NCBI RefSeq assembly: GCF_001463765.1
Contig: NZ_BBWK01000043.1
Span: forward strand, 1-64,000
Direction: 5' to 3'
From: Aureimonas sp. AU4
GTDB taxonomy: Bacteria > Pseudomonadota > Alphaproteobacteria > Rhizobiales > Rhizobiaceae
DNA length: 64,000 nucleotides
The position numbers were made by a program, and so were the translations under genes. Below are positions 43,733 to 52,859 of the stretch, in pieces. The notes under the pieces were generated by a model. The model saw only the letters and a program-made list of their open reading frames with translations, searched no databases and was not told the DNA's origin. Positions within the stretch are counted from its first letter, which is position 1; each line of letters starts with the position of its first letter.

Positions 43733-45584
43733 GCGTCTGGAAGATCTGGCCGAAAGCCACGGCATCCAGATCCGCTACCGCTCCGAGATGGGCGAACCCA
43801 TGGCGATCGACGCCGAGGCGCAGGCCGCCCTCCTGCAGGCGCTGAGGGTCGATCCCGAGACCGGCGAGCGGGGACGCTTCGCGGAACTCCAGCATGCGCC
43901 GCGCCGGCGCTGCGCGCTGCCCGAGCGCGTGCGCGGCCAGCGCCGCTGGGGCGTGACGTGCCAGCTCTACGCCCTGCGCTCGCGCCGCTCGCTGGGGCTC
44001 GGCGACTTCGCCGATCTCGGCCAGCTCGCCGAGATCGCGGCGGCGGTCGGCGCCGACTTCGTGGGCGTCAACCCGATGCACGCGCTGTTTCTGGCCGATC
44101 CCGGCCGCTACAGCCCCTATTCGCCCTCGACGCGCCGCTTCATCAACCCGTTCTACGTCGCGGTGGACGCGGTGGAAGGGGGCCTTGATGCGACCGAGCG
44201 CCTGCGCGTGGCCGAGCCCGCCTTGTTCGAGGGGCTGGACGGCGAGCTCGTCGATTACGGCGCGGCCGGCATGCTGAAGCGCCGGCTTCTCCACGAGCTC
44301 TTCGAGGCTCAGAAGGACACCTTGCGCGACGACGCGACGCTGCGTGCGTTCCGCGACAAGGGCGGCCGGGCGCTTCAGGACTTCGCCCTGTTCGAGGCCC
44401 TGTCCGAATCCCGCGTGGCGGCTGGCGAGGGCGCGGGCTGGCACAACTGGCCGACGGAACTGCACGAGCGCTCAGGCGAGGCGGTGCGCCGCTTCGAGCG
44501 GGAAAACGCCGACGCCGTGCTCTTCCACCAGTGGCTCCAGTTCCTTGCCGACCGGCAGCTGTCGCAGGCGCAGGAGCGCGCGCTCCGCGCCGGCATGGCG
44601 GTGGGCCTTTATCTCGACTTCGCGGTGGGCGTCTCGCCGGACGGGGCCGAGACCTGGGCGGACCCGCAGGTGACGGTACGCGCCGCGCGCGTCGGCTCGC
44701 CGCCCGACATGTTCAACTCCGACGGCCAGGACTGGGGCCTCGCCCCGCTCTCGCCGGACGCGCTGGCCGAGCGGAACTACGCCCCGCTGGTCGGCGCCTA
44801 CGAGAGCCTGATGGACCATGCGGGCGCGATCCGCATCGACCACGCGATGGGCCTCGCCCGCCTCTGGTGGATCCCCGAGACCTCGCGCTCCGCGGGCGGC
44901 GGCTACGTGCGCTATCCGCTCGGCGACATGATCGACGCGCTCGCGGAGGTGTCGGAGCGGCGCGACTGCCTCGTGATCGGCGAGGATCTCGGCACCGTGC
45001 CGGAGGGCTTCCGCGAGACGGCGGAGGAGGCCGCGATCCTGTCCTACAAGGTGCTCTACTTCGAGCGCTGGGAGGACGGACTCTTCAAGGCGACGACGGA
45101 ATACCCGGAGCTGTCGCTCGCCTGCATCTCGACCCACGACCTCGCCGCGCTCGCCGGCTGGTGGCACGGCTCCGACATCCGCCTGCGCTCCGAGACCGGG
45201 CGGCAGAGCGAGGCGCACACCGCGCGCGACCTTGCCTCGCGCGACCGCGACCGCAAGGCGCTGCTCGGCGCGCTGCGCCACGAGAACCTTCTGTCGCCCC
45301 ATCTGGCGGGGCTGCTCGACAGCGGCGATCCGCTGCCCGAGCGCCTCGACGCCGAGCTTGCCATCGCGATCCATCGCTTCGCCGCGCGAACGCGCTCCAT
45401 GCTGTTTGCCGTCCAGGTCGAGGACATGATCCTGTCGGAGCGCCAGCCGAACCTGCCCGGCACGACCGACGAGTATCCCAACTGGCGCATCCGCTCCGAG
45501 GTCCTCCTCGAGGACCTGAGCGCGGACGAGCGCTTCCAGGCCATGGCTCGGGCGCTGCGCGACGAGCGCCCGCAACGCGCCTGA
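43725..45584 (+). CDS. malQ: 4-alpha-glucanotransferase (MalQ, amylomaltase)
   Basis: GH77 disproportionating enzyme, 619 residues, which transfers maltooligosyl chains between glucans and supplies chain lengths for TreY. Family features are WGVTCQLYALRSRRSLGLGD, PMHALFLADPGRYSPYSPST, YLDFAVGVSPDGAETW, SPPDMFNSDGQDWGLAPL, nucleophile D372 in AIRIDHAMGLARLWW, acid E420 in LVIGEDLGTVP, and CISTHDLAALAGWW. The ATG at 43725 overlaps the treZ end by 8 bases, implying coupling. The order treZ-malQ-treY interleaves it with the trehalose-forming pair. Confidence 0.95.
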
Positions 45585-45615
45585 CCTTCCCTTCTTCCGC
45601 TTTCCCGGAGTTTCC

Positions 45616-48324
45616 ATGAGCCGTCCCCTCGTCGCGACCTACCGCCTCCAGTTCCGCGAGGGGACGGGCTTCGCGCAAGCAGAAGGCCTCGTGCCCTATC
45701 TCGGGCAGCTGGGAGCCAGCCACCTCTACGCCTCGCCGATCTTCGCCGCCTCGAAGGGTTCCACCCACGGCTACGACGTCGTCGACTACAACCGCTTCGA
45801 GCCGGACCTGGGCGGCGACGCGGGCTTCAACGCCATGAGCGACGCGCTGATCCGTGCCGACCTCGGCCTTGTCCTCGACTTCGTGCCCAACCACATGGGC
45901 GTCTCGCCGCGCAACCGCTGGTGGGAGGACGTCCTGCGCTGGGGCCGCGAGAGCTGGCACGCCGAGACGTTCGACATCTCCTGGGACGCCGAGAAGATCC
46001 TCATCCCCACGCTCGGCAAGCCCTATGGCGAGGCGCTGGAGAGCGGCGACCTCCAGATCGTCTACGACGAGGAGCGGCGCGAGATCCGCTTCTCGGCGTC
46101 GGGCTACACGCTGCCGGTCGACCCGCGCACGCTCAGCCACGTCTTCGCCTTCGTGGAGCACGAGGAGCGCGACCGGCTCGTGCGCCGCTTCTCCTCGGCC
46201 GTGCCGGCCGACGGGGAGGAACTGGGCGAGCGCTTCGCCGAGCATGTCGCCGACCCCGCCTTCCTCGAGGCCCTCAAGCGGGGCATCGGGGCGATCAACG
46301 CCGACAAGGCGGCGCTGCACGCCTTCCACGAGGCGCAGACCTGGCGCCTCGCCTGGTGGCGCCTGGCGCGCGAGAAGCTGTCCTACCGCCGCTTCTTCGA
46401 GATCGCCGACCTCATCGGCGTGCGCCAGGAGATGCGGCGCGTCTTCCGCGAGTCGCACCAGACCATCATGCGCCTGGCCCGTGAGCGGCGGCTCGACGGC
46501 ATCCGCATCGACCACGTGGACGGCGTCGCCGACCCCAAGGGCTACCTGCACGAGTTGGACCAGAACTTCCAGTCGCTGCGCCGCGACGTGTTCATCCATG
46601 TCGAGAAGATCCTGACCGGCCCCGAGCGGCTGCGCAAATCCTGGCGCATCGCGGGCACCACGGGCTACGAGTTCATCCAGGCTGTGGCCAACCTCTTCGT
46701 GTACGGCGCGCAGGAGGAGGCGATGACGCGCGCCTACCAAGACTTCGTCGGCGAGACCGAGGACCTGCGCGCCATGATCGCCGACCAGAAGCGCGCGATC
46801 TTCACCCACAACCTCGCCGGCGAGCTCTCGGTCCTGACGAGCGAGGCGATCAACGTCGCCGAACGCGGCCTCTCGACCCGCGACTTCGGGCGTGACGACC
46901 TGTCCCGCTCGATCGTCGAGGTCGCGACCGAGCTGCCGGTCTACCGCACCTATGTCGGCGTCGACGGCGTACCGGAAAAGGACGTCGAGGTGATCGACCA
47001 GGCGGTGGCGCGGGCCCAGGCCGGCCGCGAGGTCGAGGCGCAGGAGCCCGTCGCCTTCGTCGGCCGCCTCCTGAAGCTCGCCTTCGAGGACGGGCGCGAC
47101 GTGACCGGCGCGCTGAAGTTCACGCGCCGCTTCCAGCAGACCACCGGCGCGGTCATGGCGAAAGCCGTCGAGGACACGGTCTTCTACCGCTACAACCGCC
47201 TGATCGCCTTGAACGAGGTCGGCGGCGAGCCCGACCACTACGGCGCCGACACGAACGCCTTCCACGATCAGATGCAGATCCGGCTGAAGGACCAGCCCGA
47301 CGGGCTGATGGCGCTCTCCACCCACGACACCAAGCGCGGCGAGGACGCCCGCGCCCGCATCTACGCCCTGTCCGAGGCGCCCGAAGCCTGGAGCGAGATC
47401 GTCGAGCGCGCGGCGGAAGCCCTGAAGGCCTTCCGCGCCGATCTCGGCCACGGCCGCCTTTCGCCCGACCCCGCCACCGAATGGGGCTTCTACCAGTCGC
47501 TGCTCGGCGTCCTGCCGGCGGACTTCGACCCCGCCGACGAGGCGGCCGCCGCCGCGATCGCCCAGCGCCTGCAGGCCTTCGCCGAGAAGGCCGTGCGCGA
47601 GGCCAAGCGCTTCACCTCCTGGACCGCGCCCGCCGAGGACTACGAGGCGGCGCTGAAAAGCTTCGTCGAGGCCGCGCTCTCGCCCTCGAAGTCCGGCCCG
47701 TTCCTCGCCGCCTTCTGGCGCGAGGTGCAGCCCTTCGTGGTGGCGGGCGCGCTGAACTCGCTGTCGCAGACCCTGATCCGCCTTGCCGCTCCGGGCGTCC
47801 CCGACATCTACCAGGGCACGGAGTTCTACGACCTTTCCCTTGTCGACCCCGACAATCGGCGCAAGATCGACTTCGAGGCCCGCGCCCGCGCCATGGCGAA
47901 CGGCGAGGGGGTGCCGGAGGCGCTGGCGCACTGGCGCGACGGCGAGGTCAAGGCCAAGCTCACCGCCGCCGCCCTCAAGGCGCGCAGACAAGCGCCGAAC
48001 CTCTTCACGTCGGGCAAGTACCTGCCGCTCGAGGTCACCGGGCCGATGGCCGACCATGTGGTGGCCTTCGCGCGCACCGACGACGAGGGGCGCGTGGCGG
48101 TCGCGGTGGCCCCGCGCCTCGCCTACAAGCTCCTCGGGCACAAGGCCGAGCGGCCGATGCCCGATCCCGACCGCTGGGCCGACACGGCGGTTCGCCTGCC
48201 CTCGCACCTGGCCGGTGCGCGCTTCGAGAACGTGCTCACGCTCCGGGAGGTGCGCGGGGCGCCGGCGCTTCCCTTGCGCGACCTTCTCGCCGATCTGCCC
48301 GTCGCCCTTCTTCTCGCCGACTGA
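45616..48324 (+). CDS. treY: Maltooligosyl trehalose synthase (TreY)
   Basis: GH13_26 intramolecular transglucosylase that converts the reducing-end alpha-1,4 bond of a glucan to the alpha,alpha-1,1 bond of trehalose. 902 residues, within the family's long range. Hallmarks are [20 protein letters not shown] at the N-terminus, [36 protein letters not shown], nucleophile D299 in [17 protein letters not shown]330 in FIHVEKIL, the late [16 protein letters not shown] and [17 protein letters not shown]. It starts 31 bases after malQ and is followed 11 bases later by thuA. Confidence 0.96.
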   Translation: MSRPLVATYRLQFREGTGFAQAEGLVPYLGQLGASHLYASPIFAASKGSTHGYDVVDYNRFEPDLGGDAGFNAMSDALIRADLGLVLDFVPNHMGVSPRNRWWEDVLRWGRESWHAETFDISWDAEKILIPTLGKPYGEALESGDLQIVYDEERREIRFSASGYTLPVDPRTLSHVFAFVEHEERDRLVRRFSSAVPADGEELGERFAEHVADPAFLEALKRGIGAINADKAALHAFHEAQTWRLAWWRLAREKLSYRRFFEIADLIGVRQEMRRVFRESHQTIMRLARERRLDGIRIDHVDGVADPKGYLHELDQNFQSLRRDVFIHVEKILTGPERLRKSWRIAGTTGYEFIQAVANLFVYGAQEEAMTRAYQDFVGETEDLRAMIADQKRAIFTHNLAGELSVLTSEAINVAERGLSTRDFGRDDLSRSIVEVATELPVYRTYVGVDGVPEKDVEVIDQAVARAQAGREVEAQEPVAFVGRLLKLAFEDGRDVTGALKFTRRFQQTTGAVMAKAVEDTVFYRYNRLIALNEVGGEPDHYGADTNAFHDQMQIRLKDQPDGLMALSTHDTKRGEDARARIYALSEAPEAWSEIVERAAEALKAFRADLGHGRLSPDPATEWGFYQSLLGVLPADFDPADEAAAAAIAQRLQAFAEKAVREAKRFTSWTAPAEDYEAALKSFVEAALSPSKSGPFLAAFWREVQPFVVAGALNSLSQTLIRLAAPGVPDIYQGTEFYDLSLVDPDNRRKIDFEARARAMANGEGVPEALAHWRDGEVKAKLTAAALKARRQAPNLFTSGKYLPLEVTGPMADHVVAFARTDDEGRVAVAVAPRLAYKLLGHKAERPMPDPDRWADTAVRLPSHLAGARFENVLTLREVRGAPALPLRDLLADLPVALLLAD

Positions 48325-48335
48325 AAGGACACGCC

Positions 48336-49121
48336 ATGCCGATCCGCGTCACCGTCTGGAACGAGTTCCTGCACGAGAGCGAAAACGCCGTGGTCAAGGA
48401 GGTCTATCCCGACGGCATCCACGAGACCATCGCCCGGAGCCTGCGGGAGGACGGCGAGCTCCAGGTCGCGACCGCGACGCTGCCCGAGCCCGAGCACGGC
48501 CTGACGGCCGAGCGCCTCGAGGAGACCGACGTCCTCCTGTGGTGGGGCCACAAGGCCCACGGGCAGGTGGCCGACGAGATCGTGGAGCGCGTGGCGCAGC
48601 GCGTCCACGAGGGCATGGGGCTCCTCGTCCTCCATTCCGGCCACTTCTCGAAGATCTTCAAGCGCCTGATGGGCACGCCCTGCTCCTTGCGCTGGCGCGA
48701 GGCGGGCGAGCGCGAGCGCCTCTGGGTGATCAACCCGAGCCACCCGATCACGCAAGGCATCGACCGCTTCATCGAGCTGCCGAACTCCGAGATGTACGGC
48801 GAGCCCTTCCTGGTTCCCGAGCCGCTGGAGACGGTCTTCGTGTCCTGGTTCGAGGGCGGCGAGGTGTTCCGCTCGGGGCTGACCTACCAGCGCGGGGCGG
48901 GGCGCATCTTCTACTTCGAGCCCGGCCACGAGACCTACCCGATCTACCATGACGCCAACATCCAGCGCGTGCTGCGCAACGCGGTGCGCTGGGCCTACAA
49001 CCCGGCCCGGCCCTGGAAGGGCGTCGCCGAGGCGCCCAACGTGCCGATCGATCAGGCGCGGGAAAAGATCGAGAAGAAGGGCCGTTCGCTGCACAAGGCC
49101 GGCGAGGCGGGCTACCGCTGA
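48336..49121 (+). CDS. thuA: ThuA-like trehalose utilisation protein
   Basis: 261-residue ThuA-family protein with a glutamine-amidotransferase-like fold ([72 protein letters not shown]). In Sinorhizobium and Agrobacterium, ThuA acts with ThuB in trehalose and disaccharide catabolism through 3-keto sugars. The ATG at 48336 follows a GAAAGGA site. The stop TGA overlaps the thuB ATG by one base, so thuAB are coupled. Placement after treZ-malQ-treY puts a breakdown route in the same transcript as synthesis. Confidence 0.9.
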   Translation: MPIRVTVWNEFLHESENAVVKEVYPDGIHETIARSLREDGELQVATATLPEPEHGLTAERLEETDVLLWWGHKAHGQVADEIVERVAQRVHEGMGLLVLHSGHFSKIFKRLMGTPCSLRWREAGERERLWVINPSHPITQGIDRFIELPNSEMYGEPFLVPEPLETVFVSWFEGGEVFRSGLTYQRGAGRIFYFEPGHETYPIYHDANIQRVLRNAVRWAYNPARPWKGVAEAPNVPIDQAREKIEKKGRSLHKAGEAGYR

Positions 49122-50176
49122 TGAGCGAGAAGCGCATCCTGATCCTGGGCACGGGCGGCATCGCCCATCGCCATGCCGAGCATTTCGGCGCCATTCCCGG
49201 CTGCCGCCTGGTGGCCGCCGTCGACACGAACCGCCAGCGCGCGCAGCAGTTCGCCACCGAGCACGCGATCGCGAACGCCTTCGGGAGCCTGGCCGAGGCG
49301 ATCGCTTGGGGAGAGTTCGACGCCGCCGTGAACTCCACGCCCGACGGCGTTCACAAGGCGACCACGCTGCAGCTCATCGAGGCCGGCAAGCCGGTCTTCT
49401 GCGAGAAGCCGCTCGCGGTCGACCATCCCGACGCGATGGTGATGACCCAGGCCGCCGAGGAGGCGGGCCTCGTCAACATGGTGAACCTCACCTACCGCAA
49501 CGCCCACGCCATCCAGATGGCGCGCCGCATGGTGGACGAGGGGCGCATCGGCACGATCCGCCATGTCGACGCGAACTACCTGCAGAGCTGGCTCACCGGA
49601 AAGCACTGGGGCGACTGGCGCACCGAGGAGCGCTGGCTCTGGCGCCTGTCCGCCGCCCACGGCTCGAAGGGCGTGCTTGGCGACATCGGTATCCACATCC
49701 TCGACTTCGCGACCTTCGGCTCGGGGCTCGACATCGCGGCGCTCCAGGCGCGCATGAAGACCTTCTCCAAGGCGGAAGGCGACCGGATCGGCGACTACGC
49801 TCTCGACGTCAACGACAGCGTCGCCATGACCGTGGAGATGGAGAACGGCGCGCTCGGCGTCATCCACATGAGCCGCTACGCCACCGGCAACCTCAACGAC
49901 CTCCACCTCACGCTCTACGGCGAGAAGGGGGCCCTGCGCATCTGGGCCAACCAGCTGGACTCGACGCTCCACGTCTGTCTCGGCGCCGACATCGAGACCG
50001 CGACCTGGAAGCCGGTCGAGTGCCCGGTGACGCCGCGCAACGAGCATCGCTTCGCCATGGCGCTGATGAGCGGCGAGAACGGCCAGCCGAGCTTCCGCCG
50101 CGCGGCGGAGATCCAGAAGCTCCTAGATCTCTGCTTCGTCTCCGACCGCGAGGGCCGGATGCTCAACGTGGAGTGA
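49121..50176 (+). CDS. thuB: Gfo/Idh/MocA family dehydrogenase, ThuB-like
   Basis: 351-residue NAD(P)-dependent oxidoreductase. The N-terminal Rossmann fold has ILILGTGGIAHRHAEHFG; the catalytic region has FCEKPLAVDHPDAM, with the EKP lysine motif; the C-terminal domain shows GSKGVLGDIGIHILDFATFG. Pairing with thuA identifies it as the ThuB-like enzyme oxidising trehalose at C3. It ends the second trehalose block and is followed by a very strong palindrome likely to terminate transcription. A different sugar substrate such as sucrose, maltitol or leucrose cannot be excluded, since ThuB-type enzymes accept several disaccharides. Confidence 0.88.
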   Translation: MSEKRILILGTGGIAHRHAEHFGAIPGCRLVAAVDTNRQRAQQFATEHAIANAFGSLAEAIAWGEFDAAVNSTPDGVHKATTLQLIEAGKPVFCEKPLAVDHPDAMVMTQAAEEAGLVNMVNLTYRNAHAIQMARRMVDEGRIGTIRHVDANYLQSWLTGKHWGDWRTEERWLWRLSAAHGSKGVLGDIGIHILDFATFGSGLDIAALQARMKTFSKAEGDRIGDYALDVNDSVAMTVEMENGALGVIHMSRYATGNLNDLHLTLYGEKGALRIWANQLDSTLHVCLGADIETATWKPVECPVTPRNEHRFAMALMSGENGQPSFRRAAEIQKLLDLCFVSDREGRMLNVE

Positions 50177-50201
50177 GCCTGCATTCTTGCGAGAGTTCAA
50201 T

Positions 50202-50235
50202 ATGACGGGCGGTTGGTCGACCAACCGCCCGTCAT
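50202..50235 (+). terminator. 34-base palindrome after thuB
   Basis: Perfect palindrome with 17-base arms; the left arm is ATGACGGGCGGTTGGTC (50202-50218) and the right its exact complement (50219-50235). It begins 26 bases after the thuB stop. As RNA it would form a very stable hairpin with a tight TCGA loop, making termination or 3' end protection the simplest role. No T-run follows. A dimeric-protein binding site is possible. Confidence 0.55.
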
Positions 50236-50650
50236 GCGTCTCGGACCGGCATGGGCACGCAGCATTGGGACGCCGCCACAGGGGCCGATCTCGCCCGCGG
50301 CGGGCCGGGCGGAACGGGCGGGGTCGGGCTCCCTGATGCTCCCCCGCAGCGCCCCGGATTTCTTATTTCCGCCCTTCCGTTTTCCGCGAATTCGCCGCAA
50401 TTCGTCAGCGAGCCGTAGCGATCACGCCGGCATGTCGAACGGTAAGAGAATATCATCCGATTCAAGCCGTTAAGCCGATTGTGCGGCACGGTTTTAAGCG
50501 CTTATCAACCGTCTTGCGCGAGTGTGCGCAGCGCCGACACCCCTTAAGCGAATACGCGCCCGGCGGGCCCTCTTGGAAGGGTCCACCTGGCAAACGATCG
50601 TCCGATCGCGATGCCGGCTTTGTCCTGATCGTTCGAAAAGCCCGCATTCC
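50236..50650. other. Long intergenic region before the EamA transporter
   Basis: After the palindrome, 415 bases carry no gene I can support. A frame of 86 codons (50213-50473) has no family features and overlaps the palindrome. The right half is less GC-rich and contains the perfect 10-base palindrome TAAGCGCTTA (50495-50504) plus two more TTAAGC copies at 50470-50475 and 50544-50549, which could be regulator or promoter sites for the downstream gene. No EcfG-type pair is present: the GGAAC at 50311 lacks CGTT at either spacing. Confidence 0.4.
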
Positions 50651-51565
50651 ATGCAGACCGGAATCCTGCTCGCCTTCCTGGCCTACCTCGCCTATTCCTG
50701 CTCCGACGCCGCCGGCAAGCTGCTGGGGAGCCATATGTCGGTCTTCGAGATCGGCTTCTTCGTGTCGCTGATCGCGCTCATACCCGCCGTCCTCTCCAAG
50801 CGGGGCGACGAGACCTGGAGGCAGATCGCGCGGCCCCGCCGCCCCGGCCTCGTCGCGCTGCGCGTCATGACCGGCACGAGCGGCGGCATCACCGCCGTCT
50901 ACGCCTTCACGCACCTGCCGATGGCCGAGGCCTACGCGCTGATCTTCCTCCTGCCGGTCTTCGTCGCGGTTCTCTCCGCCACGGTGCTGCGCGAGGTGGT
51001 GACGGCCTCGCGCTGGCTGGCGCTGCTCGGCGGGCTGGCCGGCGTGCTCCTCGTCGTGCGCCCCGGCTTCAACGCCCTGACGCTCGGCCACCTGTCGGCG
51101 CTGGTCTGCGCCTTCTGCGGGGCGTCCAGCGCGATCCTCCTGCGCCAGCTCGGCCCGACCGAGCGGCGCCTGACGCTGGTCGGCGCGGTGTTGACGGGCG
51201 CCGTGGTCGTCAACGGCCTTCTGATGGTGCCGAACTTCGTCATGCCCTCGCTCGCCGACTGGCCGATCCTCCTTTTCGGCGGGTTGTGCGCGGGCATCGG
51301 CAACATCGCCATGGTGGTGGCCGCCCGCCTTGCGCCCGCCAGCCGCATCGCGCCCGCCCAGTACAGCCAGATCGTCTGGGCAGCCGTGCTCGGCGCCGTT
51401 CTCTTCGGCGAGTTTCCCGATCCGCTCGCGGTCGCCGGCATGGCGCTGGTGGGCTTCTGCGGCATGGCGACCCTGACCGGCGGCACGCCCGCGCCCGCCG
51501 CCGTGCCGGGCTCCGCGCCCGCCCGGCGCCACTGGACCTCGGCCTTCCGGGGCGCCAAGGCCTGA
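50651..51565 (+). CDS. EamA family (DMT superfamily) transporter
   Basis: 304-residue membrane protein with about ten hydrophobic helices arranged as two EamA repeats (LLAFLAYLAYSCSDAAGKLL at the start, LRVMTGTSGGITAVYAFTHL, FLLPVFVAVLSATVLREVVT, and in the second half RIAPAQYSQIVWAAVLGAVL). EamA proteins export or import small metabolites; the substrate is not readable. The start is ATG 50651, since upstream in-frame sequence does not look membrane-spanning. It is followed by a strong terminator and preceded by a long intergenic region, so it is a single-gene unit. Confidence 0.9.
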   Translation: MQTGILLAFLAYLAYSCSDAAGKLLGSHMSVFEIGFFVSLIALIPAVLSKRGDETWRQIARPRRPGLVALRVMTGTSGGITAVYAFTHLPMAEAYALIFLLPVFVAVLSATVLREVVTASRWLALLGGLAGVLLVVRPGFNALTLGHLSALVCAFCGASSAILLRQLGPTERRLTLVGAVLTGAVVVNGLLMVPNFVMPSLADWPILLFGGLCAGIGNIAMVVAARLAPASRIAPAQYSQIVWAAVLGAVLFGEFPDPLAVAGMALVGFCGMATLTGGTPAPAAVPGSAPARRHWTSAFRGAKA

Positions 51566-51593
51566 CCGCGCCGCGACCTGCCGCCGCATACCC

Positions 51594-51624
51594 CGAAAGG
51601 CCCGCCCGCAAGGCGGGCCTTTCG
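51594..51624 (+). terminator. Intrinsic terminator after the EamA gene
   Basis: Thirteen-base perfect stem CGAAAGGCCCGCC / GGCGGGCCTTTCG with loop CGCAA, 29 bases after the transporter stop. The A-rich left and T-rich right arm ends allow function in both directions. Confidence 0.75.
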
Positions 51625-51750
51625 CGTTGGAGAGGGGCGTGTCGTAGCATCCTACTACCTGCCCCGCGCCCCGCCCCCTAGACTCGTTCCATCCAAGGGC
51701 CGGAGCCTCCAGGCGGCGGTCCCGCAGGCAGGGCAGGGCAGGACCGCGAC

Positions 51751-52146
51751 GTGGCCAAACTCATCCATTCCATGATCCGCGTGCGCGAGGAGGCGCGCTC
51801 GGTCGCGTTCTACCGGACCGCCTTCGGGCTGGAGATCGCCGACCGGCTCGACTTCGAGAGCTTCACCCTGATCTACATGAGCAACGGCGAGAGCGGCTTC
51901 GAGCTGGAGCTGACCGTCAACAAGGGGCGCGAGCGCCCCTACGACCTCGGCGACGGCTACGGGCACCTGGCCGTGTCCGTCGCCGATCTCGAAGCCGAGC
52001 ACCGCCGCATGGCGGAGGCGGGCCTCGGACCGAAGGACATCAAGCAACTCGATCATTCCAGCGGCAACCACGCCCGCTTCTTCTTCATCGAAGACCCCGA
52101 CGGCTACAAGATCGAGGTCCTGGAGAGGGGCTGGCGCTTCCAGTAG
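51751..52146 (+). CDS. VOC superfamily glyoxalase-like protein (lactoylglutathione lyase type)
   Basis: 131-residue vicinal-oxygen-chelate protein. Candidate metal ligands fit the glyoxalase I pattern: H6 in LIHSMIRV, E53 in GFELELT, H72 in GYGHLAVSV, E122 in YKIEVLE. Two beta-alpha-beta repeats are recognisable, including VAFYRTAFGLEIADRLDF and ARFFFIEDPDGYKIEV. It may detoxify methylglyoxal-glutathione hemithioacetal, although other VOC substrates are possible. The start is GTG 51751 after a GGGCAGGA stretch. It precedes the dehydrogenase genes by 64 bases in the same direction; joint transcription is uncertain. Confidence 0.8.
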   Translation: MAKLIHSMIRVREEARSVAFYRTAFGLEIADRLDFESFTLIYMSNGESGFELELTVNKGRERPYDLGDGYGHLAVSVADLEAEHRRMAEAGLGPKDIKQLDHSSGNHARFFFIEDPDGYKIEVLERGWRFQ

Positions 52147-52210
52147 GCACGCGCGGCGGCCGGCGCCCCGCTGCCGGCCCCTCGCCCAAGTTTGGGAGGA
52201 CTTGGCGACC

Positions 52211-52750
52211 ATGATGAAAGAACCCGACCGGGCGGGACCGTCCCGCCGCCGCTTCCTGCAAGGGGCGGGCACGACGCTTCTGGCCATGACCATCCTGCCG
52301 AGCGGCCTGGTGCGGGGCGTGGCCTGGGCGCAGATGCCCCGCGCCACCGAGCCCGAGGTCTTCGCCTCGCTCGTCCAGATGTCGCGCGACTGCTATCCCC
52401 ACGACCGGATCGAGGACAAGCACTACGCCACCGCCGTCGAGATCCTCGACGAGGCGGCCCGCGCCTCGCCCGCCGACCGCGACCTCCTGGAAAAGGGCAT
52501 GGCCGCGCTCAACAAGTCGGCGACCGAGCGCCACGGCATGCCCTACGCCAAGATCCCCGCCGAGGCGGACCGGGTGGCGCTCCTGCGGGAGATCGAGCAG
52601 ACGCCCTTCTTCCAGAAGGTGCGCGGCAACCTCGTGGTCGGGCTCTACAACCAGAAGGATCTCTGGCCGCTCTTCGGCTACGAGGGCTCGTCCTTCGACA
52701 AGGGCGGCTATCTCAACCGCGGCTTCGACGACATCAGCTGGCTCGGCTGA
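52211..52750 (+). CDS. Tat-exported small subunit of a GMC-type dehydrogenase (gluconate 2-dehydrogenase subunit 3-like)
   Basis: 179-residue protein with a twin-arginine signal, SRRRFLQGAGTTLLAMTILP, and probable cleavage at AWAQ near residue 41. The mature part (EVFASLVQMSRDCYPHDRIED, FFQKVRGNLVVGLYNQKDLW, YEGSSFDKGGYLNRGF) resembles subunit 3 of gluconate 2-dehydrogenase and fructose or glucose dehydrogenases. In those enzymes the small subunit carries the export signal for the folded FAD subunit. Its start is ATG 52211 after GGGAGGA; an upstream TTG sits too close to that site. The GMC oxidoreductase gene follows after 109 bases, lacks its own signal peptide and is the expected partner. 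Confidence 0.85.
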   Translation: MMKEPDRAGPSRRRFLQGAGTTLLAMTILPSGLVRGVAWAQMPRATEPEVFASLVQMSRDCYPHDRIEDKHYATAVEILDEAARASPADRDLLEKGMAALNKSATERHGMPYAKIPAEADRVALLREIEQTPFFQKVRGNLVVGLYNQKDLWPLFGYEGSSFDKGGYLNRGFDDISWLG

Positions 52751-52859
52751 GCCGGGTCGGCAGCAGCGCAGGCACGCCTATCGTTTCAGCGGCCGAAGGG
52801 GCCGGCAACCTCCGCGCCAGACGGGGGATCGCCCCCGCATGGCCAGGAGGAGATGCAAG

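Noticed and set aside
50311-50336. GGAAC in the thuB-EamA gap as an EcfG promoter
   Set aside because: No CGTT at 16 or 17 bases; the downstream sequence there is CCTG/CTGA.
50213-50473. 86-codon frame after thuB
   Set aside because: It starts inside the palindrome, has no family features or ribosome site, and its composition resembles shifted-frame sequence.
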